Assembly (NCBI GenBank): GCA_028826165.1
Contig: JAPDFW010000122.1
Coordinates: 62,001-126,000, forward strand
Direction of reading: 5' to 3'
Origin: Anaeramoeba ignava
Taxonomy: Eukaryota > Metamonada > Anaeramoebidae
DNA: 64,000 nucleotides
The position numbers were made by a program, and so were the translations under genes. The notes beneath the pieces were generated by a model. It was not told the DNA's origin and made no database searches. It saw nothing but the letters and a program-made list of their open reading frames with translations. Of the stretch, positions 34,401-45,510 are shown piece by piece (the first letter of the stretch is position 1; each line of letters starts with the position of its first letter).

Positions 34401-37400
34401 AGAAAAAATTGATATGGAAATTGAAGAGAATCAAGACTTGGAAAATAATTTAGCAACAATAAAAACCTTCAGCAGAATTTCGAATGAAAATTTTACAATA
34501 AAAAATATATTCCCAATAATTTCGTGTTGTTTTGCAACAAGAAAACTTTGTTATATATTTGATATTCTTGGGAATTGGGATGATCAAGAAAGATACAACA
34601 CATCAGCATATAAAACAACAAAGAAAATGGAGAAGGATTTAAGAGAGGAAAAGGAATTCAAGGAAGAAAAGGAATTCAAAGAAGAAATGAACACACAATC
34701 AAAATTAAAAGCATTTCAAACACCAAGTATGAAAAATTTGCAGTATAAAAAGGAAGAAAAACAGACAAAACAAAAAACAGAGAGAAACCAAGAATATCAG
34801 CAAACACCGCGAACAGAGAACACGAAATACAGCCAATATCAAGGCTTCCCTGTGATGTCAACACCAACACTACCATTATTATTGCAAATAGAAGCAACAC
34901 CCCAATTCTCGCCAATTCGCAAATTTTCAAACGTAAAAGTGGAAGAAAGAATAGTGCTCACAGCTGCAAAAGAGGGGATCACATGGGAAGACATTGAGGA
35001 AAGACTTCCGTTTGGGATATCGCTTCCAATTCGCGAAGCAATAAGAAAATGCAGCAAAAAGCCGCGCAAAAATTGGCCCGAATCTGCATTACAACTTGTG
35101 CAAAGAAAGGATTTATCTGAACAACGCAAATATTACGAATCCAAAATAACGGAAAAACAGAAATACACTAGTTATGAGAATTATGAGAATTATGAGAACG
35201 AAAAACGGATAAGAAACAGTGATTCATGGGGAAAAGATCACAAAAAGTTTCTCAGTTTGCGCTTTCCAAATGATTTTCGAATCCGCGAAGTAAAACGGAT
35301 TTTAAGTTCAAGAAGAACATTGCCAATATATGAACGGGATGAAACACTGCCCGATGCGCCGAAACTGCGACGCGAACAATTAGATCACCAAGCATTGCGC
35401 GCAGTGGCTCTTCCAACAGCTCGCGGGATGTTTGAGCTTGGATCATATCGACCGTTAATGACAGAAACACTCAAAATCCCTCCTTTAACGCTTGACGGAA
35501 GACTTCTCAGCAAACGGAACGCAATCATCAAATACGATCCAAGTCAATCAAATATCTCCAGTTTGGATTGGCCCGAATTCCACAATGGTGTTGCTGCTGC
35601 GCTTCGATTTATTCCCAATTCCTCAAGTGATTTCGGATCAATTTCTCAAACAATCACGCGAAATTGGCTTGTTTATAATATCACAGACAAGCTAAGTAGT
35701 CAGCACGCCGGACTCGCGTTTGGATTCGGACTTACTGGCTGTCTTGGCGAACTCGCAAAGGTTGATCTCGTTCATCTTCTCCAACAAGGCAACGAGCTCA
35801 TGAACATTGGACTTCTTTTGGGAATGGGTGTTAATAAAATTTCCACTATGGATCAGACAGCTGTCAAAACGTTAACGATCCACATTCCGGCATTTTTACC
35901 CACAAAAAGTTCTCAATTTTCTGTTCCTCCACTTGTGCAAGCTGCCGCTGTTCTTGGGCTTGGTTTTGTTCATCTGGGAACTGCTCATCGCCGCACTGCA
36001 GAGGTGCTTATTGATGAGATTTCAAGGATTGGAGATGATTCCACTTTGGCTTATCGCGAGTGTTATTCACTTTCTGTTGGGATTGCCTTTGGTCTTGTTA
36101 CACTGGCAAAGGGTATACACGCTTTCGGACTTGCTGATATGAAGGCTGGGGAAAAGCTTCTGCGGTACATCACTGGTGGACGCAAATCTGATGAGCAAAT
36201 CAATCAAGAGCAGCACGATGACAGTTTTCATGATCAATTTTCGCAATCAAATCAATCACAACGTGTTTCTCTTATTAAAGAAGGTGAAATGGTTAATTCC
36301 GATGTAACTGCGCCAAGTGCAACTATTGCTCTTGCGCTCATGTTCTTGAGAACTGGCAATCGTGCTGTTGCTTCTCGTCTTCAAATTCCTGATACTTTGT
36401 ATCTTCTTGATTCTTTTCGCCCTGATGTTTTGTTTTTGAGAGTTGTTGCGAGAAATATTATTATGTGGGATGAAATTAAGCCAACAAAAGAATGGATTGA
36501 TGAGCAAATACCCGGAGTATTAGGGAGTATTATTGTTGGGAAATCAAGAAATAATTTAAATTTGAATGAAAATCAAAATCAAAATCAAAATCAAAATCAA
36601 AATCAAAATCAAAAGAAAATTAATTTCAATAATATAAATAACCTCCTAAACTCAACTTTTGGTTACTCCCTTGACATCAACTCTCTTACAATCGCAAAAC
36701 TAGCAATAATAGCAGCTGCAGCTTCAGCAATTGGTCTCAAATACGCAGGAACAATGAACAAAGAAGCTGCAGAATCAATCACAGAACTCATTGAAGAATA
36801 CGAAGAAATCAAGCGCAAAAACACTTCATTTTATACATCATCAACAAGTAATTTTGAGATGTATTTCACAACACTATTAATATCACTAGGAATCATTATG
36901 GCAGGATCAGGCGATCTTAAAACATTTCGTCTTCTAAGAAAATACCACAAAAAAGTGGATTCACAACGGACATATGGAGAACACATGGCAACCCATATGG
37001 CAATTGGATTTCTTTTCCTTGGCGGAGGAAGATATACTCTTTGCAACTCAAATCTTGCTGTTGCTTCTCTTTTATGCTCTCTTTTCCCCATTTTCCCAAG
37101 AACATCCTCAGACAACCGCTACCATCTTCAGGCTCTGCGCCATCTATATGTTCTTGCAGTCCAACCACGATGCATGGAAACGCGAGATGTTGATACTGGA
37201 GCTTTGTGCTCTGTCCCAATTAATATTATTTTCAACGATCCAAAAATTCCATCTTTAGATCTCACAACTCCTTGTATTCTTCCGCAAATTGATTCCATAA
37301 AGAAAATCGAACTTGTTTCTCACATTCATTGGCCTCTTCGGATTAGAATCCGAAACTTTGTTTCTTCCCCTGATACTCTTTCTTTCTCCCAAAGAAACTT

Positions 37401-38286
37401 CCATCCCGCTCTTGCTTATCTCCGCAATGTTTCTGTTAAAAAACGCTATTTTTTTGGATCAACTTCTTCCAACTTGATCAACTTTGATCAACTCAATTCA
37501 ATTTTGGCACATTTTCCAAAAACTGAAAATTTTCCAACTTTTTTAGAAAAACAAAATTTTTCACCTTTTGTTCAGAATGATTCTTCCTTACCTTTTTCAA
37601 CTCCGCAATCTCTTAATTTCTTGACAAATTCACCTTTTCAAACTGCTCTTCTTGACTCTTTAAAAAACCGTCAATTAGATTCTTTACCAATTTATTTTAG
37701 TCTTATTTCTTGTCTTAAAGAGCTTTCAAATCCACATATTTTTTCTACTCAACAAATCTCAATTTCTCCTGTTTGGAAACTTTGGAATTCCCTTTTAATT
37801 TTTGAGTTTGTTCAGAATGGAAAATTTTTTAAAAACAAAAACCAAGTGAGTCTAGTTGATTCTTCTTTTGTTCAATTACTCCATCTTCAATTTGAGCATT
37901 TATTTACATTTCAAGAATCGAAAAGTTTTTTGAAGAGTATTTTTAATGAAGATTCTTTATCTAATCAAAGCTTTGATAGTTTGCTTTATCTTTATATCAA
38001 AGCAATTATTTCTGGAGAACAAATTCAAGATCTTTTTTGGTTTAATTCAATTTTTGCTTGTTTTTTAACTTATATTAATGTTCCTAATATTCAAATTCTT
38101 CGTCAAATTTCTCATTATTTTCAAGGTAATTCCAAGAAAGATTTAGATGTAAATTCCAATATTTTGGTTTTGAAAATTATGAAATGTTTAGAGAAGAAAA
38201 ATTATTCTTTAAATAATACAAAATTTTTAACACAAATTACAAAAATTACAAAAATTACACAAAAGATTTTAGAAAATAAAATTTAA
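31477..38286 (+). CDS. APC1: Anaphase-promoting complex subunit 1 (APC1)
   Basis: An intronless 2,269-residue protein, longer than the roughly 1,944-residue human protein mainly because of low-complexity inserts. The N-terminal part (to about residue 760) has beta-propeller character and is interrupted at about 150-250 by E/N/Q repeats. The PC (proteasome/cyclosome) repeat solenoid spans about residues 1400-1900. It includes HAGLAFGFGLTGCLGELAKV, NIGLLLGMGVNKISTMDQTA, AAAVLGLGFVHLGTAHRRTA, SLSVGIAFGLVTLAKG, and GEHMATHMAIGFLFLGGG. APC1 is the large scaffold of the APC/C ubiquitin ligase that targets cyclins and securin for degradation in mitosis. A further N/Q insert sits at about 1,695-1,715, and E/K-rich segments occur at 770-830 and 1,050-1,100. 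The conserved solenoid is visibly richer in G/C than the inserts. Confidence 0.95.
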   Translation: MEQKCINNQILSHLGYTTRWKGNEIKLYINTEEIKTEEIKTEEIKKKGVKKDKLLRTFKTPAEVKQVIFCLFHRTDINDFTEQNINEEENNKTEEKYSLVLAALYKGGLTLYSMSGKIFHVPLPCSISSIFPLPIGIILQRDSSNRVYLDNSRNENENENENQNQNQNQNQNENQNQNQNQNQNQNQNENQNQNQNQNQNQNENQNQNLKIKIKIKNQNQNLKNEDLKNEDLKNEDLKNENNLEENFPVMFTLMHPLEALRPVAFYSLIENNFDENLLMTPNQSSKKPHQWFITPQSQGGITTNNTTNTKFSGEYGIFGSENPLLVTDPKIKIIFTSTDFPIILTFHEENRQHRLWMIRRSAAVEEQRLATTPVFSHSSTRTSPFPFSRSVRSPFTSGVFSSAQTNIFSLKILEDIDEQLRDTYSEIFLQLIWEENENENENENIQKINHPFSKIFIGSSSEKILLYLFSKQNHLLRSLSINFQNFTAEEYFTLEEIQDIVPIQLTHPDNNYYNFSIHKYNQDISSKFLYQENKEEKKQYGTQYLDYLHPKDIRNSNANGGYSVFDLPFISQNQRGYLFKTFIYEFLVLRDGMLSVYSDNDKLCDISVFSLLDPIFIADFDGLKEKKQKETSDTEFESPLTSSPFKRMRISSSPLFPNNETNKEIEKKEVNSENQNQNQNTIIGLKDSIGDSVTLTFSNGFTLRVSLLPLRIRSLLVQLCIDALDLTLSKKMSLKIKSIFFARLNTFSFSKNNSFRNQWEILQEIILERKYWEDDSKQTEKQNEEKKEEKEDDWESFLSSDFHQEQKNTEWIRNLNIEEKKQETKKQNEKEKVGCSTFSSSSERLDALYSLHLVYEECKLDVLKKEFCNILGSLLVRLAIDLGQELFVEYYLHDFGSGILPKNGFQFSILEEMNEQYLLTPPNIFAWIMERISGEERGNPTFLNKKYGYNKSYLRNFSEKEKILKQQKQKQKQNLEKIDMEIEENQDLENNLATIKTFSRISNENFTIKNIFPIISCCFATRKLCYIFDILGNWDDQERYNTSAYKTTKKMEKDLREEKEFKEEKEFKEEMNTQSKLKAFQTPSMKNLQYKKEEKQTKQKTERNQEYQQTPRTENTKYSQYQGFPVMSTPTLPLLLQIEATPQFSPIRKFSNVKVEERIVLTAAKEGITWEDIEERLPFGISLPIREAIRKCSKKPRKNWPESALQLVQRKDLSEQRKYYESKITEKQKYTSYENYENYENEKRIRNSDSWGKDHKKFLSLRFPNDFRIREVKRILSSRRTLPIYERDETLPDAPKLRREQLDHQALRAVALPTARGMFELGSYRPLMTETLKIPPLTLDGRLLSKRNAIIKYDPSQSNISSLDWPEFHNGVAAALRFIPNSSSDFGSISQTITRNWLVYNITDKLSSQHAGLAFGFGLTGCLGELAKVDLVHLLQQGNELMNIGLLLGMGVNKISTMDQTAVKTLTIHIPAFLPTKSSQFSVPPLVQAAAVLGLGFVHLGTAHRRTAEVLIDEISRIGDDSTLAYRECYSLSVGIAFGLVTLAKGIHAFGLADMKAGEKLLRYITGGRKSDEQINQEQHDDSFHDQFSQSNQSQRVSLIKEGEMVNSDVTAPSATIALALMFLRTGNRAVASRLQIPDTLYLLDSFRPDVLFLRVVARNIIMWDEIKPTKEWIDEQIPGVLGSIIVGKSRNNLNLNENQNQNQNQNQNQNQKKINFNNINNLLNSTFGYSLDINSLTIAKLAIIAAAASAIGLKYAGTMNKEAAESITELIEEYEEIKRKNTSFYTSSTSNFEMYFTTLLISLGIIMAGSGDLKTFRLLRKYHKKVDSQRTYGEHMATHMAIGFLFLGGGRYTLCNSNLAVASLLCSLFPIFPRTSSDNRYHLQALRHLYVLAVQPRCMETRDVDTGALCSVPINIIFNDPKIPSLDLTTPCILPQIDSIKKIELVSHIHWPLRIRIRNFVSSPDTLSFSQRNFHPALAYLRNVSVKKRYFFGSTSSNLINFDQLNSILAHFPKTENFPTFLEKQNFSPFVQNDSSLPFSTPQSLNFLTNSPFQTALLDSLKNRQLDSLPIYFSLISCLKELSNPHIFSTQQISISPVWKLWNSLLIFEFVQNGKFFKNKNQVSLVDSSFVQLLHLQFEHLFTFQESKSFLKSIFNEDSLSNQSFDSLLYLYIKAIISGEQIQDLFWFNSIFACFLTYINVPNIQILRQISHYFQGNSKKDLDVNSNILVLKIMKCLEKKNYSLNNTKFLTQITKITKITQKILENKI
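31930..32200 (+). repeat. Coding GAAAAT/CAAAAT hexanucleotide repeat in APC1
   Basis: The DNA alternates AATGAAAATCAAAATCAAAA-type units, read as E-N and Q-N, followed by repeats of LKNED. It is an expanded in-frame insert in the propeller region and is likely length-variable. Confidence 0.9.
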
Positions 38287-38319
38287 ATCTTTAATTTAAA
38301 TCTTTAAATTTTTAAATCT

Positions 38320-41300
38320 TTAAATCAATTTTATATCAATTTTATATCAATTTTAAATCAATTTTATATCAATTTTAAATCAATTTTATATCAATTTTAA
38401 ATAAATTTTATATCAATTTTATATCAATTTTATATTAATTTTAAATCAATTTTAAATCAATTTTAAATCAATTTTAAATCAATTTTAAATCAATTTATAT
38501 CAATTTTATATTAATTTTAAATCAATTTTATATCAATTTTAAATCAATTTTAAATCAATTTTATATCAATTTTAAATCAATTTTAAATCAATTTTATATC
38601 AATTTTATATTAATTTTAAATCAATTTTATATCAATTTTAAATCAATTTTAAATCAATTTTATATCAATTTTATATTAATTTTAAATCAATTTTATATCA
38701 ATTTTATATTAATTTTATATCAATTTTTATATCAATTTTAAATCAATTTTATATTAATTTTTATATCAATTTTAAATCAATTTAAATCAATTTTATATCA
38801 ATTTTATATCAATTTTAAATCAATTTTAAATCAATTTTATATCAATTTTTATATCAATTTTAAATCAATTTTAAATCAATTTTAAATCAATTTTATATCA
38901 ATTTTAAATCAATTTTATATCAATTTTATTTCAATTTTATTTCAATTTTATATTAATTTTATATCGGGAATTTTAAATCAATTTTAAATCAATTTTATAT
39001 CAATTTTATATCAAATTTTATATCAATTTTATATCAATTTTATATCAATTTTATATCAATTTTAAATCAATTTTAAATCAATTTTAAATCAATTTTATAT
39101 CAATTTTATATCAATTTTTATATCAATTTTAAATTAATTTTAAATTAATTTTAAATTAATTTTATATCAATTTTAAATCAATTTTATATCAATTTTATAT
39201 CAATTTTATATCAATTTTATATCAATTTTATATCAATTTTATATCAATTTTAAATCAATTTTAAATTAATTTTAAATCAATTTTAAATCAATTTTATATC
39301 AATTTTATATCAATTTTATATCAATTTTATATCAATTTTAAATAAATTTTATATCAATTTTAAATCAATTTTATATCAATTTTATATCAATTTTATATCA
39401 ATTTTAAATCAATTTTTAAATTAATTTTATATCAATTTTATATCAATTTTAAATCAATTTTATATCAATTTTATATCAATTTTATATCAATTTTATATCA
39501 AATTTTATATCAATTTTATATCAATTTTATATCAATTTTAAATCAATTTTTTATATCAATTTTAAATCAATTTTAAATTAATTTTTATATCAATTTTATA
39601 TCAATTTTAAATTAATTTTAAATCAATTTTATATCAATTTTAAATCAATTTTATATCAATTTTAAATCAATTTTATATTAATTTTATATCAATTTTAAAT
39701 CAAATTTAAATCAATTTTAAATTAATTTTAAATCAATTTTAAATTAATTTTATATCAATTTTAAATTAATTTTATATCAATTTTAAATTAATTTTATATC
39801 AATTTTAAATCAATTTTATATCAATTTTTAAATCAATTTTATATTAATTTTAAATCAATTTTATATTAATTTTAAATCAATTTTAAATCAATTTTATATT
39901 AATTTTAAATCAATTTTTTATATTAATTTTAAATCAATTTTAAATCAATTTTATATTAATTTTAAATCAATTTTATATTAATTTTATATCAATTTTATAT
40001 CAATTTTATATCAATTTTAAATCAATTTTAAATCAATTTTAAATTAATTTTTAAATCAATTTTAAATTAATTTTAAATCAATTTTATATCAATTTTAAAT
40101 CAATTTTAAATCAATTTTATATTAATTTTATATCAATTTTATATCAATTTTAAATTAATTTTAAATCAATTTTAAATTAATTTTAAATCAATTTTAAATC
40201 AATTTTATATCAATTTTATATTAATTTTTATATCAATTTTATATTAATTTTAAATTAATTTTAAATCAATTTTAAATCAATTTTATATTAATTTTATATT
40301 AATTTTTTATATCAATTTTAAATCAATTTTAAATCAATTTTTTATTTTAAATCAATTTTATATCAATTTTTATATCAATTTTATATCAATTTTATATCAA
40401 TTTTAAATCAATTTTATATCAATTTTTATATCAATTTTAAATCAATTTTAAATCAATTTTATAAATCAATTTTAAATCAATTTTAAATCAATTTTAAATC
40501 AATTTTAAATCAATTTTATATTAATTTTATATCAATTTTATATCAATTTTATATCAATTTTATATCAATTTTATATCAATTTTATATCAATTTTAAATTA
40601 ATTTTAAATCAATTTTATATTAATTTTAAATCAATTTTATATTAATTTTAAATCAATTTTATATCAATTTTATATCAATTTTATATTAATTTTAAATCAA
40701 TTTTAAATCAATTTTAAATCAATTTTATATCAATTTTAAATCAATTTTTATATCAATTTTAAATCAATTTTATATCAATTTTATATTAATTTTAAATCAA
40801 TTTTATATCAATTTTAAATCAATTTTATATCAATTTTATATTAATTTTAAATCAATTTTATATCAATTTTAAATCAATTTTATATCAATTTTAAATCAAT
40901 TTTAAATCAATTTTATATCAATTTTAAATTAATTTTAAATCAATTTTAAATCAATTTTATATCAATTTTAAATTAATTTTAAATCAATTTTATATTAATT
41001 TTAAATCAAAACTAAAATAATTTTAAATCAATTTTAAATCAATTTTAAATCAATTTTAAATCAATTTTATATCAATTTTATATCAATTTTATATCAATTT
41101 TATATCAATTTTAAATCAATTTTAAATCAATTTTAAATCAATTTTATATCAATTTTAAATCAATTTTATATCAATTTTATATCAATTTTAAATCAATTTT
41201 AAATCAATTTTAAATCAATTTTATATCAATTTTAAATCAATTTTAAATTAATTTTAAATTAATTTTAAATCAATTTTAAATCAATTTTAAATCAATTTTA

Positions 41301-41362
41301 TATCAATTTTAAATCAATTTTAAATCAATTTTATATCAATTTTATATCAATTTTATATCAAA
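38320..41362. repeat. Intergenic 11-bp satellite (CAATTTTAWAT)n
   Basis: About 275 copies of an 11-mer that alternates CAATTTTAAAT and CAATTTTATAT, with TTAATTTT variants, span 3.0 kb between APC1 and the Ras-like gene. Two irregular spots stand out: TATCGGGAATTTT at about 38964-38976 and TCAAAACTAAAATAA at about 41006-41020. No coding segment is present. Confidence 0.97.
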
Positions 41363-41437
41363 ATCTAAATAATTTAATTAAAAAAAATGAGTCAAAATTA
41401 AATAAAATTCATAATAAAATTAAATTTTTTTTTAATT

Positions 41438-41470
41438 TTTTTTTTTCATTTTTTTATTTCATTTTTCTTT
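41438..41470 (+). promoter_or_regulatory. TTTTTCATTTTTT motifs before the Ras-like gene
   Basis: TTTTTTTCATTTTTTTATTT followed by CATTTTTC lies about 60-85 bp before the ATG at 41524. Confidence 0.42.
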
Positions 41471-41523
41471 TTTAATTTTTTAATTTTTAATTTGTGGTTT
41501 TTTTTTTATATTTTTTTTGGAAA

Positions 41524-43600
41524 ATGTTTGAAGATAATCCGTTAAAGATTGTTCTTGTTGGAGGAGGTTCAGGTTTGTTAATTTAAAAACTTAAAAAAAT
41601 TTAAAAAAATTTAAATTAAAAAAATTTTTTTTTTTTTCGAATTTTGTTTTCTCATAAATTATTGCTTTTTTTTTTTCTTTCTTTCTTTTATTATTTTAAA
41701 TATAATCAGTTGGAAAATCTTGTTTAGCAACTCAATTCCTTCAAGGAAAATTTATTGAAGATTATGATCCTACAATCGGTAATTAATATTTTACTTACTT
41801 TCTTTTTTTCTTACAAAAAAAAAAAAACAAATTGAAAATTTCAAAAAAAAAACCCTAAAAAAAAAAGCAAAAAAAAAATTTAAATTTACAAACTTTTTGA
41901 ATTATATTTATAATTTTATTTATAATTAAATTTATAATTAAATCCTTTTTTTTTTAATTTGTCTTAATTATCAAAAAAAGAAAAAAAAGAAAAAAAAGAA
42001 AAAAATTTTTTTTTAATTTCAATCAATTAAATTAAATTAAATATTTATTTAAATAATTAATTAATTAATTATTTATTTATTTAGTTGCAAGCCATCAAAA
42101 AGTTATGGAAATTGAATCTGAACAAATACATGTTGAAATTATTGATACAGCAGGTCAAGAAGAATACAGATCAGCAAGAGATAAAGTAAACTAATCCAAC
42201 TTTATTTATCCTTTTTTTTTCTAAATTAAAAATTCAAAATGAAAAACAATTTTTAAAGCAAAATTTTTAAAGCAGTTTTCAAAGAACAAATCAAAACAAT
42301 TTAAAACAATTTAAAATGAAATTTAAAATGAAATTATAATTAAATTTATCAACAAATTAATAATTAAATTTATCAATAAATTAATAAATAAATTTATCAA
42401 CAAATTAATAATTAAATTTATCAACAAATTAATAAATAAATTAATAAATAAATTAATAAATAAATTAATAAATAAATTTATCAACAAATTAAATAAATTA
42501 ATAAATAAATTTATAATTAAATTTATCAACAAATTAATAAATAAATTTATCAACAAATTAATAAATAAATTTATCAACAAATTAATAAATAAATTTATCA
42601 ATAAATTTATCAATAAATTAATAAATAAATTAATAAATAAATTAATAATTAAATTAATAAATAAATTAATAATTAAATTAATAATTAAATTAATAATTAA
42701 ATTAATAAATAAATTAATAATTAAATTAATAATTAAATTAATAATTAAATTAATAATTAAATTTAAAATTAAAATTAATAAATTCAAAACAAAATTTATA
42801 ATGAAATTTAAAATGAAATTTAAAATGAAATTTATAATTATATTTAAAATGAAATTTATAATTAAATTTATAATGAAATTTAAAATGAAATTTATAATGA
42901 AATTTATATCAAAATTTAAAATGAAATTTAAAATGAAATTTATAATTATATTTATAATGAAATTTATATTTATATTTATATTTAAATTTATATTTTTTAG
43001 TATATAAAATTAGGAGAAGGATTTATTTTAGTTTTTAGTATTATTGCTCGTCAAAGTTTTGTTGAAGCACAACTTCTTCATGAATCAATTCGTCGAGCTA
43101 ATAATTTTAATAAAGCACCAGTTATAACTGTTGCCAATAAAATGGGTTATTTTTTTAATTAATATTCTTTTAAATGAAATTTATTTATTTATTTAATTTT
43201 ATTTAAAATAGATTTAGAAAATGAAAGAATTGTTTCAAAAGAAGAAGGAGAAGAATTAGCAAATAAATATTCCAGTCAATATTATGAAACGTAAATAATT
43301 TTAATAATTTAATTTAAAAAAAAAATTTTTTAATTTAAAAATAAATAAATTTTAAAAATTGGATAAAAAATTTTAGATCAGCAAAAACTGGAAAAAACGT
43401 CGATTTATGTTTTGAAACTATTACAAAATTATTGAAAGAAGCAAGATTAAATAAAGCACAACAACCAGTTACAACTCAATCTTCAAATTCTAAATCATGC
43501 TGTTTAATTTTATGGTAAAAAACAAAAACAAAAATAATTTTTAATTTTTTAATTTTTTAATTTTTTAATTTTTTAATTTTTAATTTTTTAATTTTTTAGA
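41524..43600 (+). CDS. Ras-family small GTPase with CaaX terminus made by splicing
   Basis: Exons are 41524-41572, 41710-41778, 42085-42185, 43001-43145, 43212-43290, 43377-43514 and one nucleotide at 43600. The sum is 582 nt, or 193 residues. G-box motifs are complete: GGGSVGKS (P-loop, split by intron 1), YDPTI (effector Thr), DTAGQE, NKMD (split by intron 4) and TSAKTG (split by intron 5). The effector loop YDPTI and DTAGQEEY place it nearest the Ras/Rap/Rheb branch rather than Rab. The last exon ends SKSCCLIL. At 43513-43514 the codon TG is followed by a typical intron (GTAAAA...TTTTTTAG, 43515-43599) whose downstream exon begins with A, giving a TGA stop and a C-terminal CLIL box for geranylgeranylation. 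Without this splice the protein would end in an extra tryptophan and lose the CaaX. It acts at membranes as a GTP switch; its pathway is unknown. Confidence 0.92.
42330..42998 (+). repeat. Imperfect 12-bp repeats in the third Ras intron
   Basis: The 815-nt intron 42186-43000 holds AATTAATAAATA/AATTTATCAACA units, then AAATTTAAAATG and AAATTTATAATG units. Apparent open frames through it are N-L-I and K-F-M-type repeats without coding signals. Confidence 0.9.
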
Positions 43601-43794
43601 GGAAAAAAAATCATTTTCTTTTAAGTTCTTTTTGATTCCAAAAATTTAATTTTTCCATCAAAAAAATTTTTTTACTTTTTTTTTTTTGCTTTTTCATTCA
43701 ATTTTCTTTTGTGTCATTTAATCAAAAAGATTTGAAAACGAATAAAAACAAAAAACAAAAAACAAAAAACAAAATTTAATTTAAAATTCCAAAT

Positions 43795-43822
43795 TTTTTT
43801 TTTCATTTTTTTATTCTTTTTA
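43795..43822 (+). promoter_or_regulatory. TTTTTTTCATTTTTTTATTC motif before the LRR gene
   Basis: The motif lies about 30-58 bp before the ATG at 43853, followed by TTTTTAATTTAAAA. Confidence 0.42.
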
Positions 43823-43852
43823 ATTTAAAATTTAATTTAAAATTTAATTTAA

Positions 43853-45454
43853 ATGACAAACAAAAATCCTTTTGAAAATCATTTTGAAAATTTAAATGAA
43901 AATTTAATTGAAAATCAAATTGAAAATCAAATTGAAAATCAAAATGAAAATTTAAATGAAAATTTAAATGAAAACGAAAAAGAAAAAACAATAGATGAAG
44001 AAAAGAGAATAACGGAAAATAAGGAAAAAGAAAAACCAGAAGAAGAAGATATACAATATACATTTTCAAAGAGAAAATTAACGCTAGTTGGGAATGATTT
44101 AGAAACAATACCCGAAGATTTAATCAAAAAATTTGGGGCAAAAACAAAAGAACTTGAAATGAGTCATAATGCAGTAGTGTCAATGGAGCAATTTAGTTTA
44201 TTCCCTTCTCTTAAAACTTTAATTCTTGATAATAATTGTGTTACTTCAAAAAGTCCAATTCCAAGAATGAAAAAACTTGAAACTCTTTGGGTTAATAAAA
44301 ATCAAATTGAGGATTTGGAAGAGTTCGTTAATTCCTTGAAAAAATTACCTCGTTTAAATTATTTATCAATGCTTGGTAATCCTGCTTGCCCTAGTGTTTT
44401 CTCAGGAAAAGATCCAGGAGAATATACAAAATATAGGTTGGAATTTTATAATTAAATTTATAATTAAATTTATAATTAAATTTATAATTAAATTTATAAT
44501 TAAATTTATAATTATATTTAAAATGAAATTTATAATTAAATTTATAATTATATTTATAATTAAATTTATAATTATATTTATAATTAAATTTATAATTAAA
44601 TTTATAATTAAATTTATAATTAAATTTATAATTAAATTTATAATTAAATTTAAAATTAAATTTATAATTAAATTTATAATTATATTTATAATTAAATTTA
44701 TAATTAATTAAATTAAATTTAAATTAAATTTATATTTATAATTAAATTTATAATTAAATTTATAATTAAATTTATAATTAAATTTATAATTAAATTTATA
44801 ATTAAATTTATAATTAAATTTATAATTAAATTTATAATTAAATTTATAATTAAATTTATAATTAAATTTATAATTAAATTTAAAACAAATTTATAATGAA
44901 ATTTAAAACGAAATTTATAATTAAATTTATAATTAAATTTAAAATGAAATTTATAATTAAATTTAAAATGAATTTTATAATTAAATTTAAAATGTGGATT
45001 TTTTTTTAATTTTGAATTTCCTTTTTAGAAAATTTGTTTTATCACAATTACGGGGATTAACTTATCTAGATTCTACTCCTGTTACTCATCAAGAAAAAAG
45101 ATCAGCTTTTCGTTATTATAAAGAATTAAAAAAAGCAAAAGTAAATCAAATTAAAAAATTTCAAATTAAAAAATTTCAAATTAAAAAATTTCAAATTAAA
45201 AAATCAAATTAAAAAAAAAATCTAAAATAATAAATTATTATTTATAGCAAGAATCAGGTCAATTAGATGATGATTCTGAAAATGAAAGAAGTGATGAAAA
45301 TCAATCAGATGAAAGTGATGAAGAAATTGAAAAATTTTTGAATCGATCATCAAAAAAAAATCGGTAAAAAAAAAATATCAAAAATTTTTAATCAAAAAAA
45401 TTTATTAATCTTTAAATTTTTAAATTTAGATTTTTGAGACAATATAATTTATAA
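43853..45454 (+). CDS. Leucine-rich-repeat protein, LRMDA/C10orf11-like
   Basis: Exons are 43853-44436, 45029-45140, 45248-45363 and probably 45430-45454 (TAA), giving 278 residues. The N-terminal 65 residues are N/E-rich low complexity. LRRs follow: TKELEMSHNAVVSMEQF, LKTLILDNNCVTS, LETLWVNKNQIEDLEEFV, LNYLSMLGNPACPSVFSG. The cap is YTKYRKFVLSQLRGLTYLDS then TPVTHQEKRSAF. The LSMLGNPACP cap and tyrosine-rich YTKYR step resemble human LRMDA and related short LRR proteins, which bind Rab GTPases or act in scaffolds; this is a family-level guess. The tail is acidic (D/E/S-rich). At 45363 there are two possible ends: reading on gives an immediate TAA, while a 66-nt intron 45364-45429 gives the extra tail FLRQYNL. 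The intron 44437-45028 is filled with a 12-bp repeat. Confidence 0.82.
44450..44990 (+). repeat. 12-bp repeat (AATTTATAATTA)n in the LRR-gene intron
   Basis: About 45 copies fill the intron between exons 1 and 2. Variants AATTTAAAATGA occur near the 3' end. Confidence 0.94.
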
Positions 45455-45510
45455 CTTGATTTTTTGAAATTTTTCTTTCAATCCTTTTTTTTTTGAAAAA
45501 AAAAAGAAAG

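Noticed and set aside
42323-43007. Long N-L-I and K-F-M repeat open frames
   Set aside because: They lie inside a Ras intron and are made entirely of 12-bp repeats without coding signals.
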